Positions 44,388 to 56,300 are shown, counted from the first letter of the stretch. The stretch: DNA of 64,000 nt from Rhinopomastus cyanomelas (GCA_013400115.1 VXBP01004147.1:1-64000), one strand, 5' to 3'. Numbers and translations are program-made. The notes: generated by a model from the sequence alone, not told the origin.

Positions 44388-44658
44388 TAGTGATAGGACG
44401 AGGGGCAATGGTTGTAAGCTGGAACATAGGAGGTTCCACATCAAGCTGAGAAAGAACTTCTTCAAGGTGAGAGTGACAGAGCACTGGAACAGGCTGCCCA
44501 GGGGAGTTGTGGAGTCTCCTTCACTGGAGATATTCAAGACCCAACTGGACGGGTTCCTGTGTGACTTGGTCTGGGTGATCCTGCTGTTGCAGGCGGATTG
44601 GACTAGATGATCTTTTGAGGTCCCTTCCAATCCGTAATGATTCTATGATTCTATGATT
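44388..44658 (+). mobile_element. CR1 LINE 3' fragment (young subfamily)
   Basis: TAGTGATAGGACGAGGGGCA, AGCTGGAACATAGGAGG, GAGCACTGGAACAGGCTGCC and TTCCTGTGTGACTTGGTCTGG are followed by AGGTCCCTTCCAATCCGTAAT and three ATTCTATG repeats. The 3' tip matches the nested piece at 26291-26388. Confidence 0.95.
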
Positions 44659-45005
44659 GTTGAAAGTATATGGGTAGATATCCCTTGTGAACTACCAGTT
44701 TAAAGCCCCAGTAAGTCTTGGTGTTTCATGTTTCAATAGACCATTCTCTGATTTTTGCTGCTTACTCTGGTTTGTATTGTCCTCACACAAGCATCTAGCC
44801 TCTTGGGTCAGGACAGTGCCACTACCAATATAACCAGGACAAGGTCCTGATGGGCAAACCCGTCCAAGATCAATGCACAGTCTGGAAAAGACTGGGACTT
44901 CCTAGGAAGAGAGAACTGCCACCTCTGTGGGTTTGCCTGTGCTCCTAAGGTGACAAATGCACATGAAAGAGAGAGGCAAATTCCCAAACCCCTATCTTGT
45001 AGTAA
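44659..45005. other. unique sequence between two CR1 copies facing 3' to 3'
   Basis: No gene or repeat recognised. Confidence 0.45.
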
Positions 45006-45763
45006 ATCATAGAATCATTAGGGACTGGAAGGGACCTCGAAAGATCATCCAGTCCAATCCCCCTGATACAGTAGGATCACCTAGACCAAGACATGCAGGA
45101 ACATATGCAGGTGGGTTTTAAACATCTCCAGAGAAGGAGACTCCACAACCTCCCTGAGGAGCTTGTTCCAGTGCTCTGTCACCCTCACTGGGAAGAAGTT
45201 CCTTCTGATATTGATGTAGAACCTCTTATGTTCCAGCTTACACCCATTGCCCCTCGTCCTATCACTAGATGACATTGAGAAGAGCCTGGCTCCATCCTCC
45301 TGACACCCACCCCTCAAATATTTGTAGACATTAATGAGGTCACCCCTCAGTCTCCTCCAAGCTAGAGAAACCCAGAGGTCCCTCAGCCTTTCCTCATAAG
45401 GGAGGTGCTCCACTTCCCTCATCCTCCTTGTTGCCCTACGCTGGACTTCCTCCAGCAGCTCCACATCCTTCTCGAACTGAGGAGCCCACAACAGGTGTGG
45501 TCTCACCAGGGCAGAGTAGAGGGTGAGAAGAACCTCTCTCCATCTGCTAACCACCCCCATTCTGATCCACCCCAGGATGCTGTTGGCCCTCTTGGCCACG
45601 AGAGCACACTGCTGGTTCATGGTCATCCTGCTGTCCACCAGGAGCTCCGGGTCCCTTTCTCTTACACTACTCTCCAACAGGTCAGTTCCCAACCTATACT
45701 GGTACCTGGGGTTGTCCTTGCCCAGAGGCAAGACTCTGCACTTACTCTTGTTATAGCTCATAG
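45006..45763 (-). mobile_element. CR1 LINE, 0.76-kb 5'-truncated copy, minus strand (young)
   Basis: Inverted 3' UTR with clean tail (AATCATAGAATCATTAGGG) followed by a reversed ORF2 end open over 226 codons. Truncation falls at 45763 just after the RT catalytic motif. The long uninterrupted frame suggests recent insertion. Confidence 0.96.
45081..45761 (-). pseudogene. CR1 ORF2 C-terminal 226 codons, uninterrupted
   Basis: Reads NKSKCRVLPLGKDNPRYQY, DLLESSVRERDPELLVDSRM, NQQCALVAKRANSILGWIR, ALVRPHLLWAPQFEKDVELL, LPYEERLRDLWVSLAWRR, INVYKYLRGGCQEDGARLF, RVTEHWNKLLREVVESPSLE and ends MFLHVLV. This is the RT thumb and C-terminal domain without the palm, so it cannot be catalytic. Two short deletions against the consensus are visible (after PHL and in the SLAWRR segment). 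Confidence 0.88.
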
Positions 45764-46064
45764 CTGGGTAGAGGTGACACTGTGCCGGGAGTGTTTCTGC
45801 TGGACTGTGCAGCCAGCAAACCTAGAAGTGACCTTTGCTTTCCAAGAAAACCAGCAAAAGCCCAGTGTTGTTCATACCCCATGGGCTTCACGTGCTCCAT
45901 TTATGTATTTTAAATTCATCTCTTATAACTAGTCTTTTCTTTAAACATGCTTTATTATGTGATCCTGACTTTTTTTAATGCAAGCTGGACTGTTACTCAG
46001 CAAGCTCATCAAAATGTCAGAGGTGAGAAGGTTTTACTAGACCACTCCTAAAAGAATTTTCTTC
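45764..46064. other. unique sequence, nothing recognised
   Basis: No gene or repeat recognised. Confidence 0.4.
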
Positions 46065-46205
46065 TAGAGCTCGATGTCGCAAGGAGTCCGGAGGCGCTTC
46101 CTCCTGCGTGCAGCAAAGCCAGCCGCTGAAGCCCCAGCGCGTTTGCGGGCTGCGCGCCTGCCTCTACCCGACTCCAGCAGACACGCAGCTCGTCTTTCTC
46201 CTTTC
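46065..46205. promoter_or_regulatory. small CpG-rich patch
   Basis: About 15 CG dinucleotides in about 140 bases (GTCCGGAGGCGC, CCCAGCGCGTTTGCGGGC, TGCGCGCCTG) inside CpG-poor DNA. It could be a small CpG island next to the AT-rich block that follows. No exon is seen. Confidence 0.4.
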
Positions 46206-46249
46206 TCCCCACATAAAGAGGAATTTTGTTTTGAATGCAGGGTTTTAAA

Positions 46250-46680
46250 TGCCTGAGAAAATAGGGCAGTCACAGAGTCGTGGCTTTAAACAAACTTTAT
46301 TTGGGCGCTTGACTGACTGGCAATTGTGGGCAATCATTTTAGCTGTCACAGGGCCCATAGAAATGTGGGAGAGCTCTTCCATGAAATGTTTATATTTCAT
46401 AAACAAAATGATGTGTTTAACAGTCAGAGTGATGGGAGGGTTCCAGCTAATGCATTTTCCAATGTGTGAGGCAGATTATTAATGCGCTCCAGTAACTGTT
46501 AATTTCAGTTTCCTAGAATGATTTATGGGGAGGTAAAGGAGAGAGACATAATCTAATTGAGATCAGAATCGCTGTTCTAGGAGAGGAGCAGCAGCACGGA
46601 GGCCAGAGGCAGCAGAATGATTAATATCTAATAACCAAATAATCCATTAAAGTATTATAAACTTTATTTTTTACAACCTT
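46250..46680. promoter_or_regulatory. candidate conserved non-coding element
   Basis: AT-rich, non-repetitive block with many developmental-type motifs: AAACAAACTTTATTTGG, TTGACTGACTGGCAATTG, AGCTAATGCATTTTCC, GATTATTAATGCGC, CATAATCTAATTGAG and GATTAATATCTAATAACC. It follows directly on a CpG patch. CR1-free. Candidate by composition only. Confidence 0.4.
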
Positions 46681-47378
46681 TTTGTTGCCAGAGGAGGAAG
46701 CAAAACAAGCAAATAAGATTAACAAAACTCCAGGTACATTTTTCTGGTATGAGGAGAAGGAAAACCCTGGGTTGGGAGGGAGCACTTGCCCTGATCAATC
46801 CTAAGTCAGCAGAGGAAGCACTGGTGCTGTAATATGAACAATAATTGAACAATCAGAAGAAAATCAATCTGAAAAAGGGAGAAACAGGGAAAACTGCGTT
46901 GTCGGTGTGATCCATGGCTCAGTTTGCAGCCAGCAGCTCCCTGGTCACTACTGCCCTCGTTAGCATGTCCCATCTGCACTGCCCTTTGTTTTAGCTGTGG
47001 GAGCAGAGCAAACAGCACCTTTTCATGGCGGGTTCCCAGCAGGGGTTGCTGGCCGTGTTAATCCCACTCCTCCCCAACGTCCTGCTGTAGCTGTTGAGTT
47101 TGGCAGGTTGCTTGCTCTTGGTCGTCTTCACACAGAGGTGACTTGAATGTAGTCCTTCCCCAGCCATGCACAAGGAGTCAGCGCAGATTATTCCGCCTGC
47201 ATGAAGCGCGTTGGTGATGGTTCTGTGGGTGCCCGTGGGCACACCTGCAGGGGGTTCAGATTCACACTATGAAATAATTCCTCGGAGCCAAATCAATCTG
47301 ACACAGTGCAGCGCAGAGCTCTGGGCAGAATGCTTCTCTGTTTTGTTTCTCTTCCAAAAGGACCCTGTGCAGGAGTAA
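46681..47378. other. unique sequence, nothing recognised
   Basis: No gene or repeat recognised. Confidence 0.4.
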
Positions 47379-47480
47379 ATCATAGAATCATAAACACTGG
47401 AAGAGATCTCCAAGATCATCAGGTTCAGCCATCAGCCTAATGCCACTATTCCCACTAAACCTTATTTCCCACCTAGTATT
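47379..47480 (-). mobile_element. CR1 LINE 3' tip, minus strand
   Basis: AATCATAGAATCATAAACACTG, AGAGATCTCCAAGATCATCAG and ACCTTATTTCCCACCTAG match an inverted 3' UTR like that of the copy at 13622-13877. Confidence 0.85.
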
Positions 47481-49857
47481 GTAGGTGATCCATGCAGCCA
47501 GCCTCCCTCCCGTTCCCCTGCGCTGCAAAGTATTAGAAGCAGATGTTAATATACTTCATCCATTTTCATCTATCGTGTATATATTATATTTCTATATATT
47601 GCTGATATATAATCCATATCAGTAATAAATAATGCAAGAAAAACAAATATGGTTTAGTGAAAGCAGTTATTTCTAATTATTTATTTTTTTAAAGCGTGAC
47701 CATGTTGGAAAATATTAACCAAACGTTAACCAGTTTTTTCCTGTGAGCCTGACATGGGTTCAGGAAATATGTGGCTGGAATCAGGGAACAATTTAGCCAA
47801 AGAGATCTTTGGGAGTCATCCAGACAAACCCTGTGCTCAAAGTGGGGCTAACACTGAACTGCTCAGGGCACCATCATGTCCAGTAGCTTCTCCACAGGGT
47901 GGAGAACTTGCAGCCTCTCTGGGCTCCTCTTCTTGCATTCAACCCCAACCACTGTGAAGCAGTTATCCCTGCACCTAACAAGGATTGGCTGTGCTGGTAC
48001 TTACGTCTGTCTCCTTTCCTCTCTTCCTGGGGTCTTCACAACCTGTGCTTTGATCTGCTGAAGGAAATTCCTCTCAGGTCTGTCTGGCTAGAGGTGTAGG
48101 AGTCTATGCAATACCTCACCAAGTCTCCTCCTTTGCTTCCTCTCTCTGGGACTTATTTCCCAGTCCCCGTCCTAGACCAAGTTCCCAGCCAACGTGGTGA
48201 GTCAGTGCAGCTTGGCTGCACTCCCCAGCACCACACCACCTCACGCTGGGCAGGGTCCAGCTCTCTGTTTTCACATTTACAGAATCCTTCCAATTCTTCT
48301 ACATAATTCTTCCAATCCCTCTCATTCAGGACGTACGTGGGTTTCAATAGGATTCGGCTTCATTTGGATATCTTTGCCTTTTCTGCTTCATTTTATCCCA
48401 CTTTCCCGCGACACTCTCCCAGAGCGATCGTAGGTGTGGAGAACAGCAAGCCTGCTGCCAGAGTCATGAGCTCTGCTCTCCACCACACAAGGCCAGCCGT
48501 GGGAGAAGCGGAAGAGGCTCCAGCATGTGCAGGGTCTAAACCTGTGAGGTGTTTCCCCCTCCAGCATATCACCGGAGAACACTTCAAAGTCCTCATCCAA
48601 CTTGGCTGGTCGTACTCTGATTAAATCCTCCAGCTCTTGCCACAAAGGTTAGAAAACCAAATATGGAAGCAACTGCTGTTTGTGCCAAGTATGGTTGGGA
48701 AAACTATTTCAGAACAGTTTGTCTGTCGAAGGTGTGATCCTTACAGTGCTGCCAAGATCAGGACGTGTTAAGAGGTGATCCTGCAGCTGTCTGAATGATG
48801 GCCACAGAGATTAGAATTTCTTTAAGGCTGGTAACATTTATCCACGGGAATTGAACCATCTCATCGGTGCCGTAAAGGGGAACCGGAGCAATTTTACCTT
48901 AGACTCTAACATCATGCACCTGGGAGGCTTTGGGCGATGAGCCTTGTGCTGCTGTGAATTGTCACTGCTTCTCGGCAGAAAAACGTGAGTTCAACCATCA
49001 CAGGACTTGTCCAATAGAGCCAGACACCCTACCCCGGGTCAGATTTCTGAGGTGTTGAGTTGGGAGGGCCTTAGCCTGAGGGATTGTGAAGTTACTATGG
49101 TAACTGGCAGTAAGTAGCTTGGAATTCCAAGCTCAATCAGCACCTCTGGAATGTGGGAATTAAAAAGGCAAACAAAAACGGCACGACTAGGTTGGACCTT
49201 CCTGTTTCCTCTTGGGAAGTCAGTCTTGTAGGGTCTTTCTTCAGAGAACAGTCCCATGTCACCGGGGCTGAGGGCAGTAGCCAACTTTTCCTTCAGAATG
49301 GGCGGAACGGAGAGGAAGTGGGAGTTTGGAACCTCAGAGATGAGTGCAGAGAAGATTTCACCTGCTGTTTGCTGAAATGGATGAACAGAGTCCCAGCTGC
49401 GACACGCGGGAACTGGTTCACTGCAATAGAGGACTGGTTGGAAGCATGTGGAGCAGGGAACTGATCCTTAAAGAATCTGTTGGCTCTGGGGAGCACAGGC
49501 TGAAAGCTGGACATCAAGTTTCCACACGGAAAAGAACTTTTCTTTCCCCTCAGGGGAGTGGAGGTGACAGCTCGGCCTAGTTATATAAGAACATGTGATT
49601 CATCTCTGTATGTCCTTGTGTTTGTTGGGGTTTTTATGTCGTGTGAATTAAATGTGCCTTGTTGACTTTCTCCCAAACTGAGCAAATTTGGGGGGNCTTT
49701 ATAAGTGGGTTTTTAATGCTTCTTGTTGGTTTTGTTTTGGCCTGTTACCACATCAATTACATTCATCGGTTAATCTCGTCTCAGACCTCATCAACAGGAT
49801 CAACTGACTAATGGCAAGCCAGGCAGGCCTGAGGCAAGCCACAGACAGAGAGAAAGT
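47481..49857. other. long unique stretch with an AT-rich segment (47540-47740) and an N at 49696
   Basis: No gene or repeat family recognised. 47570-47640 is TATA-rich low-complexity sequence. A single N lies at 49696 beside a G-run. Open frames of up to 103 codons (48337-48624, 49153-49464) lack known motifs and overlap other frames on the opposite strand. Confidence 0.4.
49696..49696. other. single ambiguous base (N)
   Basis: It follows a TTTGGGGGG run. This could be a homopolymer-related ambiguity or a minimal gap. Confidence 0.9.
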
Positions 49858-50087
49858 AGCCTCCTACGTTCCAGCTCACACCCATCGCCCCTCGTCCTAT
49901 CACTAGGTGACACTGAGAAGAGCCTGGCTCCATCCTCCCGACACCCACCCTTCACATATTTATAGACATTAATGAGGTCACCCCTCAGTCTCCTCTTCTC
50001 CAAGCTAGAGAGACGCAGCTCCCTCAGCCTCTCCTCCTAAGGCAGGTGCTCCACTTCCTTCATCATCCTCGTTGCTCTGCTCCGGAC
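49858..50087 (-). mobile_element. CR1 LINE internal fragment, minus strand, 3' end missing
   Basis: CTACGTTCCAGCTCACACCC, AGAAGAGCCTGGCTCCATCC, ACATTAATGAGGTCACCCCTC, CAGCTCCCTCAGCCTCTCC and CCACTTCCTTCATCATCCTCG form the reversed ORF2 C-terminal region. The 3' UTR and last C-terminal codons are absent, unlike most other copies. Confidence 0.92.
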
Positions 50088-50930
50088 CCAGCACCCTCAG
50101 TACCACTACAGAGCAACAGAGGCAGCTACAAAATCAGAGGTCTGCTTCTTCTTGGTAGGAATTCCTCTTCTTCCCAACTCCCCTCCAGAAATAGCTGTAG
50201 GAATAAGACGTTTAAACAACCAGCTTCCTGAGGGAATGCCAAAGCCTAGCCCAAATTCACTCCTGTGTGCCACAGGCCCTCAAGGAAGGCACAAACATCT
50301 TATCTGCCATGGTAAAAGTCCTGGCGTGAGAAAGAACGGGCTTGTGCATGGGGTAACTTGGGACTGTTAGCTTTTCTTTGCCAGTCCCTGAATCTCTCCC
50401 AGCTTTCATTTCCTAGGTGTAAGGTAGTGGCCTTCAGTCCTGCAGAATGTGCATTCTTGCCTTATCTTCCTTCCAGTGCTCCCTGTGGTGCTTGTGACAG
50501 CAGGAAAAATGATGTAGGTAGTCACAGCATCCTTCAGGTTTTCAGACCTGGGAACAGAGGGCAGTTTGTTTGCAGTGCAGAGTGTTTAACTTTGTAAAGT
50601 TCAGTGCTAAATTAACTTTGCAATTTACAGAGGCTGAGCAATGCATGTTGAGAACATACACAAAGCACTAACGTGTGGCTCTCCAGGTGGAATTCCTGAG
50701 GTGGTGACACGTGCAGATACTGGTTCAGCTTCAAGGGCATCAGCCAATGAAGCGGGGTTCAGTATTTTACTTACCCCAGGCACTGAGGAAAGCTCTGTCG
50801 ATCCCTTTCGCTGTCGGCTGCGTGGATTAGTTCCAGCACACACGTGCAAACAGCATTTACTTGCTATCCACTGCGTGAACTTCTCTTCGTTTCTTGTGTG
50901 CATGTAGCTGTGTTTACAGGACTGGGAGTA
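50088..50930. other. unique sequence, nothing recognised
   Basis: No gene or repeat recognised. Confidence 0.4.
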
Positions 50931-51718
50931 TCTAGAGAGACTTGGACAGATGGGGTCAATGGGCCAATGTTTGTGAGGTGAGCTTCCACAGGGCCACGTG
51001 CCAGGTCCTACGCCTGGGCCACAGCAAACCCCTGCAGCACTACCGGCTTGGTGAAGAGGGGCTGGAAAGTTGCCCAGCAGAGAGGGGCCTGGAGGTTCTA
51101 ATCAACAAATGCCTGAAAGGGTGCCAGCAGTGTACCCAGGTGGCCAAGAAGGCCAAGTGTATCTTGGCCTTTATCAGAAACAGTGTGACCAGTGAGAGTA
51201 GGAAGTTGATTGTCGCCCTATGCTGGGCACTAGTGAGACCTCACCTTGAGTACTGGATCCAGTTTTGGGCACCTCAATACAGGAAAGGTATCGAGGTGCT
51301 GGAGCAGGTGAAGAGGAGGGCAACAAAGCTGCTGAAGGGCCTGAGGAATAAACCTTACAAAAAGCTATTGAAGGAGCTGGGGCTGTTTAGTTTGAAGAAA
51401 AGGAGGCTGAGGGGAGATCTCATCGCCCTGTACAACTACCCGAAGGGACACTGTAGAGATGTGGGTGCTGATCTCTCCTCATCAATGATGGAACAAGAGG
51501 GAAAGGGCTCAAGCTGCACCAGGAGAGGTTAAGACTAGATACTAGGAAAGAGTGGAACAGGCTGCCCAGGGAGGGAGCTGAATCACCCTGGAGGTATTTA
51601 AAGGTCATTTAGATGTGTGTTGGGGGATCTGGTTTAGGGGTGAACTTGGTAAAATAGGGTTGATGGTTGGATTTGATGATCCCAAGGGTCTTCTCCAAAC
51701 TGAATGACTCTATGATTT
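50931..51718 (+). mobile_element. CR1 LINE, 0.79-kb 5'-truncated copy
   Basis: Starts just after RT motif C (TAGAGAGACTTGGACAGATG) and continues through the RT C-terminus, ORF2 C-terminus and the 3' UTR signature TTAGGGGTGAACTTGG, GATGATCCCAAGGGTCTTC, ATGACTCTATGATTTG. Same 3' UTR type as 262-657. A short internal deletion removes part of the LDMRKNFF-type block near 51545. Confidence 0.95.
50942..51532 (+). pseudogene. CR1 ORF2 C-terminal remnant, 196 codons open
   Basis: Reads CQVLRLGHSKPLQHYRLGEE, ERGLEVLINKCLKGCQQCTQ, AKKAKCILAFIRNSVTSESR, ALVRPHLEYWIQFWAPQYRK, RRATKLLKGLRNKPYKKLLK, LGLFSLKKRRLRGDLIALYN and stops in the SSCTRRG region through a frameshift. It is the thumb/C-terminal part only and non-catalytic. 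Confidence 0.88.
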
Positions 51719-51857
51719 GTGTGGATGGAAATCTTTGCTGGCATACAAACACTTCTGTGTAAAAGCACACGCAGATAGTTTCTGCTGTAGGTAAGACACA
51801 CACTGCCCGTGCAGTCAGTTCTTTACCCAGTGAAGAGTTCCCCTGTCTGAGCCCTGA
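51719..51857. other. short unique spacer
   Basis: No homology seen between the plus-strand CR1 and the minus-strand RT fragment. Confidence 0.4.
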
Positions 51858-51996
51858 GCTTCCCCATGCTTTGCTGAAATCCAGGTAAGCAATATCCACA
51901 GCCTTCTGCTCATCCACTAGGTCGGTCACCCGGTCACAGGGGGAGATCAGGTTAGTTAAGCCAGACCTGCCCTTCATGAAGCCCTGCTGGATGGGA
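51858..51996 (-). mobile_element. CR1 LINE internal fragment (RT palm), minus strand
   Basis: The minus-strand reading GLTNLISPCDRVTDLVDEQK followed by AVDIAYLDFSKAWGS is RT motif A of CR1, with the catalytic aspartate of LDFSKA kept. Neither the C-terminus nor the 3' UTR is attached, so this is an orphan internal piece. Confidence 0.85.
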
Positions 51997-52824
51997 ATGC
52001 TGTGAGGAAATACATGTAAGAACGATAGGCAGCAATTAGTACTGACATCTCCTCCAAGAGTTCAGTACCTGGGATACCAGTTATACCCCAGGACAAGTCA
52101 CTGAAAGTCACTATGCTGCTTTTACATGGGGCAAATGAGTAATGCTGGGCAACGAAACATCTGTGCTGGGGTCTAACCGTGAACCCATGTCTTCAGTTCC
52201 TTCCTATGGAAGCAGCAATGAAGGAAGCAATGCTACGTGCCAGAAGCTCACATCTTGGCCTCCGGGTTAGAGCTGGGCAGAGTGTTTCCAGCTATGCTGA
52301 AGAGAGGGGGATTGTGGTTTACATCAGGACCTGGGCGTTCTTAAAGGTATTTCCCTTAGCTCTTTAGATCCCATAAACATGAACGTTGAAAGAAGCAGCT
52401 TGGATTGTTTGTAGTCACTCACCGTCACTAAGCTGAGGGCACTTAATTAAGTCCCTGCAAATTTGTTCTCGCAGAAAGTATGTTTGAATCCCAGGCTGGC
52501 TGGACATCAGCACTGCTGAGTTTCCCATTACCAGTCCAGGAAAGCTGGAGCAGCTAAGCGGATACTGAACTGGAGTTTGGACATGGGTATCGGTGTTTCT
52601 CTGAGAGAAAGCTTGGTTGAATTGTTGCCAGAGGAATTCAGACCTATTACAGGAGCAAAGCTGGAGATAGATGTGCAGATTTAGTGTACTGGTTCTGATG
52701 TGGCCCAGGGAAAGTACCTGTTCCTATGCTACGGACTGCATGTCCCACAACACACATTCTTGCAGTAAAACATGAAACTCGCAGCTGTATCCATCAACGT
52801 ACAGCATCATTTTGGGGGCCTTTG
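51997..52824. other. unique sequence, nothing recognised
   Basis: No gene or repeat recognised. Confidence 0.4.
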
Positions 52825-53201
52825 CCGTAAGCTCTGTATCTTGGAAAAATGGAGACTGAGGGGTGACCTCATTAATGTCTACAAATACTTGAGGGGTGAG
52901 AGGAGGATGGAGCCAGGCTCTTCTCAATGTCATCTAGCGATAGGATGAGGGACAATGGTTGTAAGCTGGAACATAGAAGGTTCCACATCAGCCTGAGAAG
53001 GAACTTCTTCACAGTGAGGGTGACAGAGCACTGGAACAGGCTGCCCGGGGAGCGGGGGGTTGGAGTCTCCTTCTCTGAAGACATTTAAGACCCACCTGGA
53101 TGTGCTCCTGTGTGACTTGGTCTGGGTGATCCTGCTGTGTCAGGGAGATTGGACTGGATGATCTTTTGAAGTCCCTTCCAATCCATAGTGATTCTACGAT
53201 A
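52825..53201 (+). mobile_element. CR1 LINE 3' fragment (young subfamily)
   Basis: AAAAATGGAGACTGAGGGGTG, CCTCATTAATGTCTACAAATA, GATGGAGCCAGGCTCTTCTC, AGAGCACTGGAACAGGCTGCC, then CTCCTGTGTGACTTGGTCTGG and AGTCCCTTCCAATCCATAGTG. An insertion of G-rich bases (GAGCGGGGGGTTGG) near 53050 breaks the frame. Confidence 0.94.
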
Positions 53202-53225
53202 AGACATGGACCTGCTTGAACACTG

Positions 53226-53353
53226 TTCAAAACCAGGCTGGATGGGTCTGTGAGCAGTCTGGTCTAGTGGAAGGTGTCCCTGCACCTGGCAAGGAGTTGG
53301 AACCACGTGGTCTTTAAGGCCCCTTCCAACCCAAACCATTCTGTCATTCTACG
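53226..53353 (+). mobile_element. CR1 LINE 3' tip, older subfamily
   Basis: TCAAAACCAGGCTGGATGGG, CTGGTCTAGTGGAAGGTGTCC, TTGGAACCACGTGGTCTTTAA, GGCCCCTTCCAACCCAAACC and ATTCTGTCATTCTACG are a different CR1 3' UTR type lying in tandem behind the previous copy. Confidence 0.9.
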
Positions 53354-56300
53354 CATTTCAGATCATTAGGGTCTCCAAGAATCTTAGTGGGATCTAGATT
53401 AGACCTTTAAAGCCAGAAATACGGTTTCTACAAGTATAATTCTTGTCCTTAAACTGTCCCTGTTGTAAATTATGGGGCAAACAGCTGGCTTCCGATGAAG
53501 TCAACTATTAATTGCATGTTCACTACTCTGCCTTGTGTAAATCAATATGAGAAATGAGCAGTCTCCTACTCTACAGCACAGACACAGGCGCTCTACACAG
53601 GTGAGTAATTTAAGGATGGGTGTCAGCTTGCTTGAAAAGGCTTCTTTACTACAGACAAGACAGTGAATAAACCTCACTCTAGGGAAAGCTCCCCTTTGTC
53701 TCTGTAGGTGCCAAGAGAAACATCCCATGGCTCTGTCTGTGAGACACAATGGGTGCCACCGTCATTCTTGCACAAATACCAGTATCAAGAGAAATCATTG
53801 TCTAAATGAGCTGACTTGGCCAGCAGTGACACTATAAATGATGTGCTACGTGGCCAGATCAAACCCCTGAATCAAAGGTTTGTTTTCAAGGATTTTACAT
53901 AGTGGGGGCTTTTTTTTTTTTCCTCACTTGGCCTCACTTCATGATTCCCACTCTGCTAGCAGAGTTAGTGGGATCAGTTCAGCTTGCACCCATGCTCTCA
54001 GACTGGGATGTGACACGCTTTGTGTCAGAGTATGTCCTAATGCTTCTGTGATTCCTAGAAAATGAAGCAAGTTGCCTTGGTTTTCAGGTAGCTGCTTCCC
54101 ATCCACACTAATGATGGAAGAACTAGTAGCTAACTGAATGGCAAACACTGTGTTTCAGGTCCGTTTCCTGAATGAGCAAAACCCAAACCTCACAGTTCTG
54201 GAGGTGTTCGCTTGGCTCTTCAGTGGGACCATTGCTTGGAGCAAGCAGACCCTGGCTGTCTGGCTCTTGACCAATTCCAGCCCCACTCTGGGACCCAACA
54301 GACCCGTTCCTGCCCTCAGGAATATGGTGATCTCACAACCCAACCCCTTTTTCTCCCTAAATTTAATTCAGAGCACCCATATAAAACATCAGGGAGCTAA
54401 TGGTCAGGAGAAGACAGTTATTTCCCTCAGCTAGGACCCATCCAATCCACTTTGTCAGTTCAAGGAGAAAGGAAATATGAGGAAACGATCAAGTTTTAAA
54501 TGAAGCATTGTGAAGTAGTGAAGCATAACTGCACAAACCTTGTTTTCAGCAGTAGATTTGATTATCTGCACGTTGTACCATAAGTGGGTTAGGAGTACAA
54601 GCAGGAGGTGCCCTGATCTCTTTTTTATCTTTATTTCTCTGCCTTTTTGTTTCGGTTGAATTCGTGTGTCAGTAATCCTTTGGCAAACATTATTTCCATA
54701 CTTAAGTTGGGCAATTAATTGAAACTAGCAAAGAAAAGGGGAAAGAGATTATATTCTATAGCTGTGTCTTTTAAATTGCTTTATGTATTGATAGTTCTGT
54801 TCCTAAATGCAATTTCAACAATATAGAAAGCACAGACTGAAAAACTGAGCTCTAATTAAATCAGTAACATTTCATTATTTCATGTGAACAATGTGAGTCC
54901 TAAGTGATCTTTCCTCAGAAAAAAATAAATCAATCTCAGCCATTTCAGATGTATTTCACGTCCAGAGTCTGTAACAGATTTGCCTGGCACAGGAGAGGAC
55001 CTTTAGCTGTGAACAGCCCCTGAGAAACAGCCCAGCTCCCCCTCTGTGGAGCTCAGGAGCTCCTTGGGCTTCCCAAACGCAACAGCAGAACGCCACTACG
55101 TGGATACAGGAATGAGCTCCCTGTGAAAGGTGTAATTACAGCCTCTCCTAAGTTACCACATTTATCTCTTTGTACGGTTGGTTAGGGTGGGACATATTTA
55201 AAACCTGCTGGCTCGTCATGAAGTTCAGCTGCAGGTGTCTGTTCCCAGGGAGTGCGTACCGTGCCCCAGTGGGCTCTAGTGGCTCCACTGCTGGAACGAG
55301 TTGGCATGAGGCAGGGGCTGGAGTCATCTGCAGATATGTTTCCCTCCTCTAATCCACAATACTTGATTTACAACCTCCAAACCCACTGTCAAGCACGTGG
55401 AGACCCATACCTCAAGATCTGTTGATAGTTTGTGAAGACATCTCATCCCATGGGCTGTGACTTGTAGGGTCAGACACCTTGCTGATGAATCAGAGAAAGA
55501 CTTTGCAGGAGCATATTCCAGCTGCTGAGCACAGGTAGCTCCAGCACTTGGGGTGGACTAGTCACGGGCGCCTGGTGCTGGGAGCAGAGGGCTGTGCAAC
55601 ACTCTGTGCGTTGCATGGCTCTCCAGTTCTCGTTCCAGTCAGGATCTATTGATCTCTCTTCCTGGAAGAGTGAGGGACACAGTGGCTGAACCCCAATAAG
55701 CTAATCAAAAACTGATTCACCCATCAAAATCTTTGTGCTCACTGCTACTCCTAACAAGACTCTTTGCCTACAGCCTTCTTCACACACACGTGTGACAGGT
55801 AACACAGTATAAATATCTCAGTATTTTTGGAGACTGAAGCAGGAGCAGAAGCAAGTAGGAACGAGATGACCTAACAGAGGGAGGTAGGAGGGGACCCTGA
55901 ACCTGACACCAAAAGATTGTAAAGGGCACTTCAACGGGTTTCCCTCTCCTCCTCTCCAGACCTCAGCTCTGCGATGGTAGGACAATGCGCCTCAGCAGAT
56001 TTGCCCTGTGCCGGTAGTTTGCGTGTTTGTTTCTCTGGTTTAGGTCGACAGTGCTTCCTACAAATCCATGTCTGTTGTAGGCGTCGTGCTTTCTGCAGTT
56101 CTGTCCATGGCAACTCCACAGAACTGGTCTGTAAAGCCACACGTGTGAATCAGTGATGCTGGTCACACTGCTGGCTCTTCGGAGCACCAACCGGACCTGC
56201 AGCATAAAGGCTGCCTGCAAAGGTCTGGGTGTCAGGCCAGCAGCAGATCGCTTGATACCGCTGTTTGTGAAGGAGGACGAATGTCCAGGGTTGGAACTAT

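Noticed and set aside
45405..45932. Plus-strand 175-codon frame
   Set aside because: Antisense of the CR1 copy at 45006-45763 extended by chance into unique DNA.
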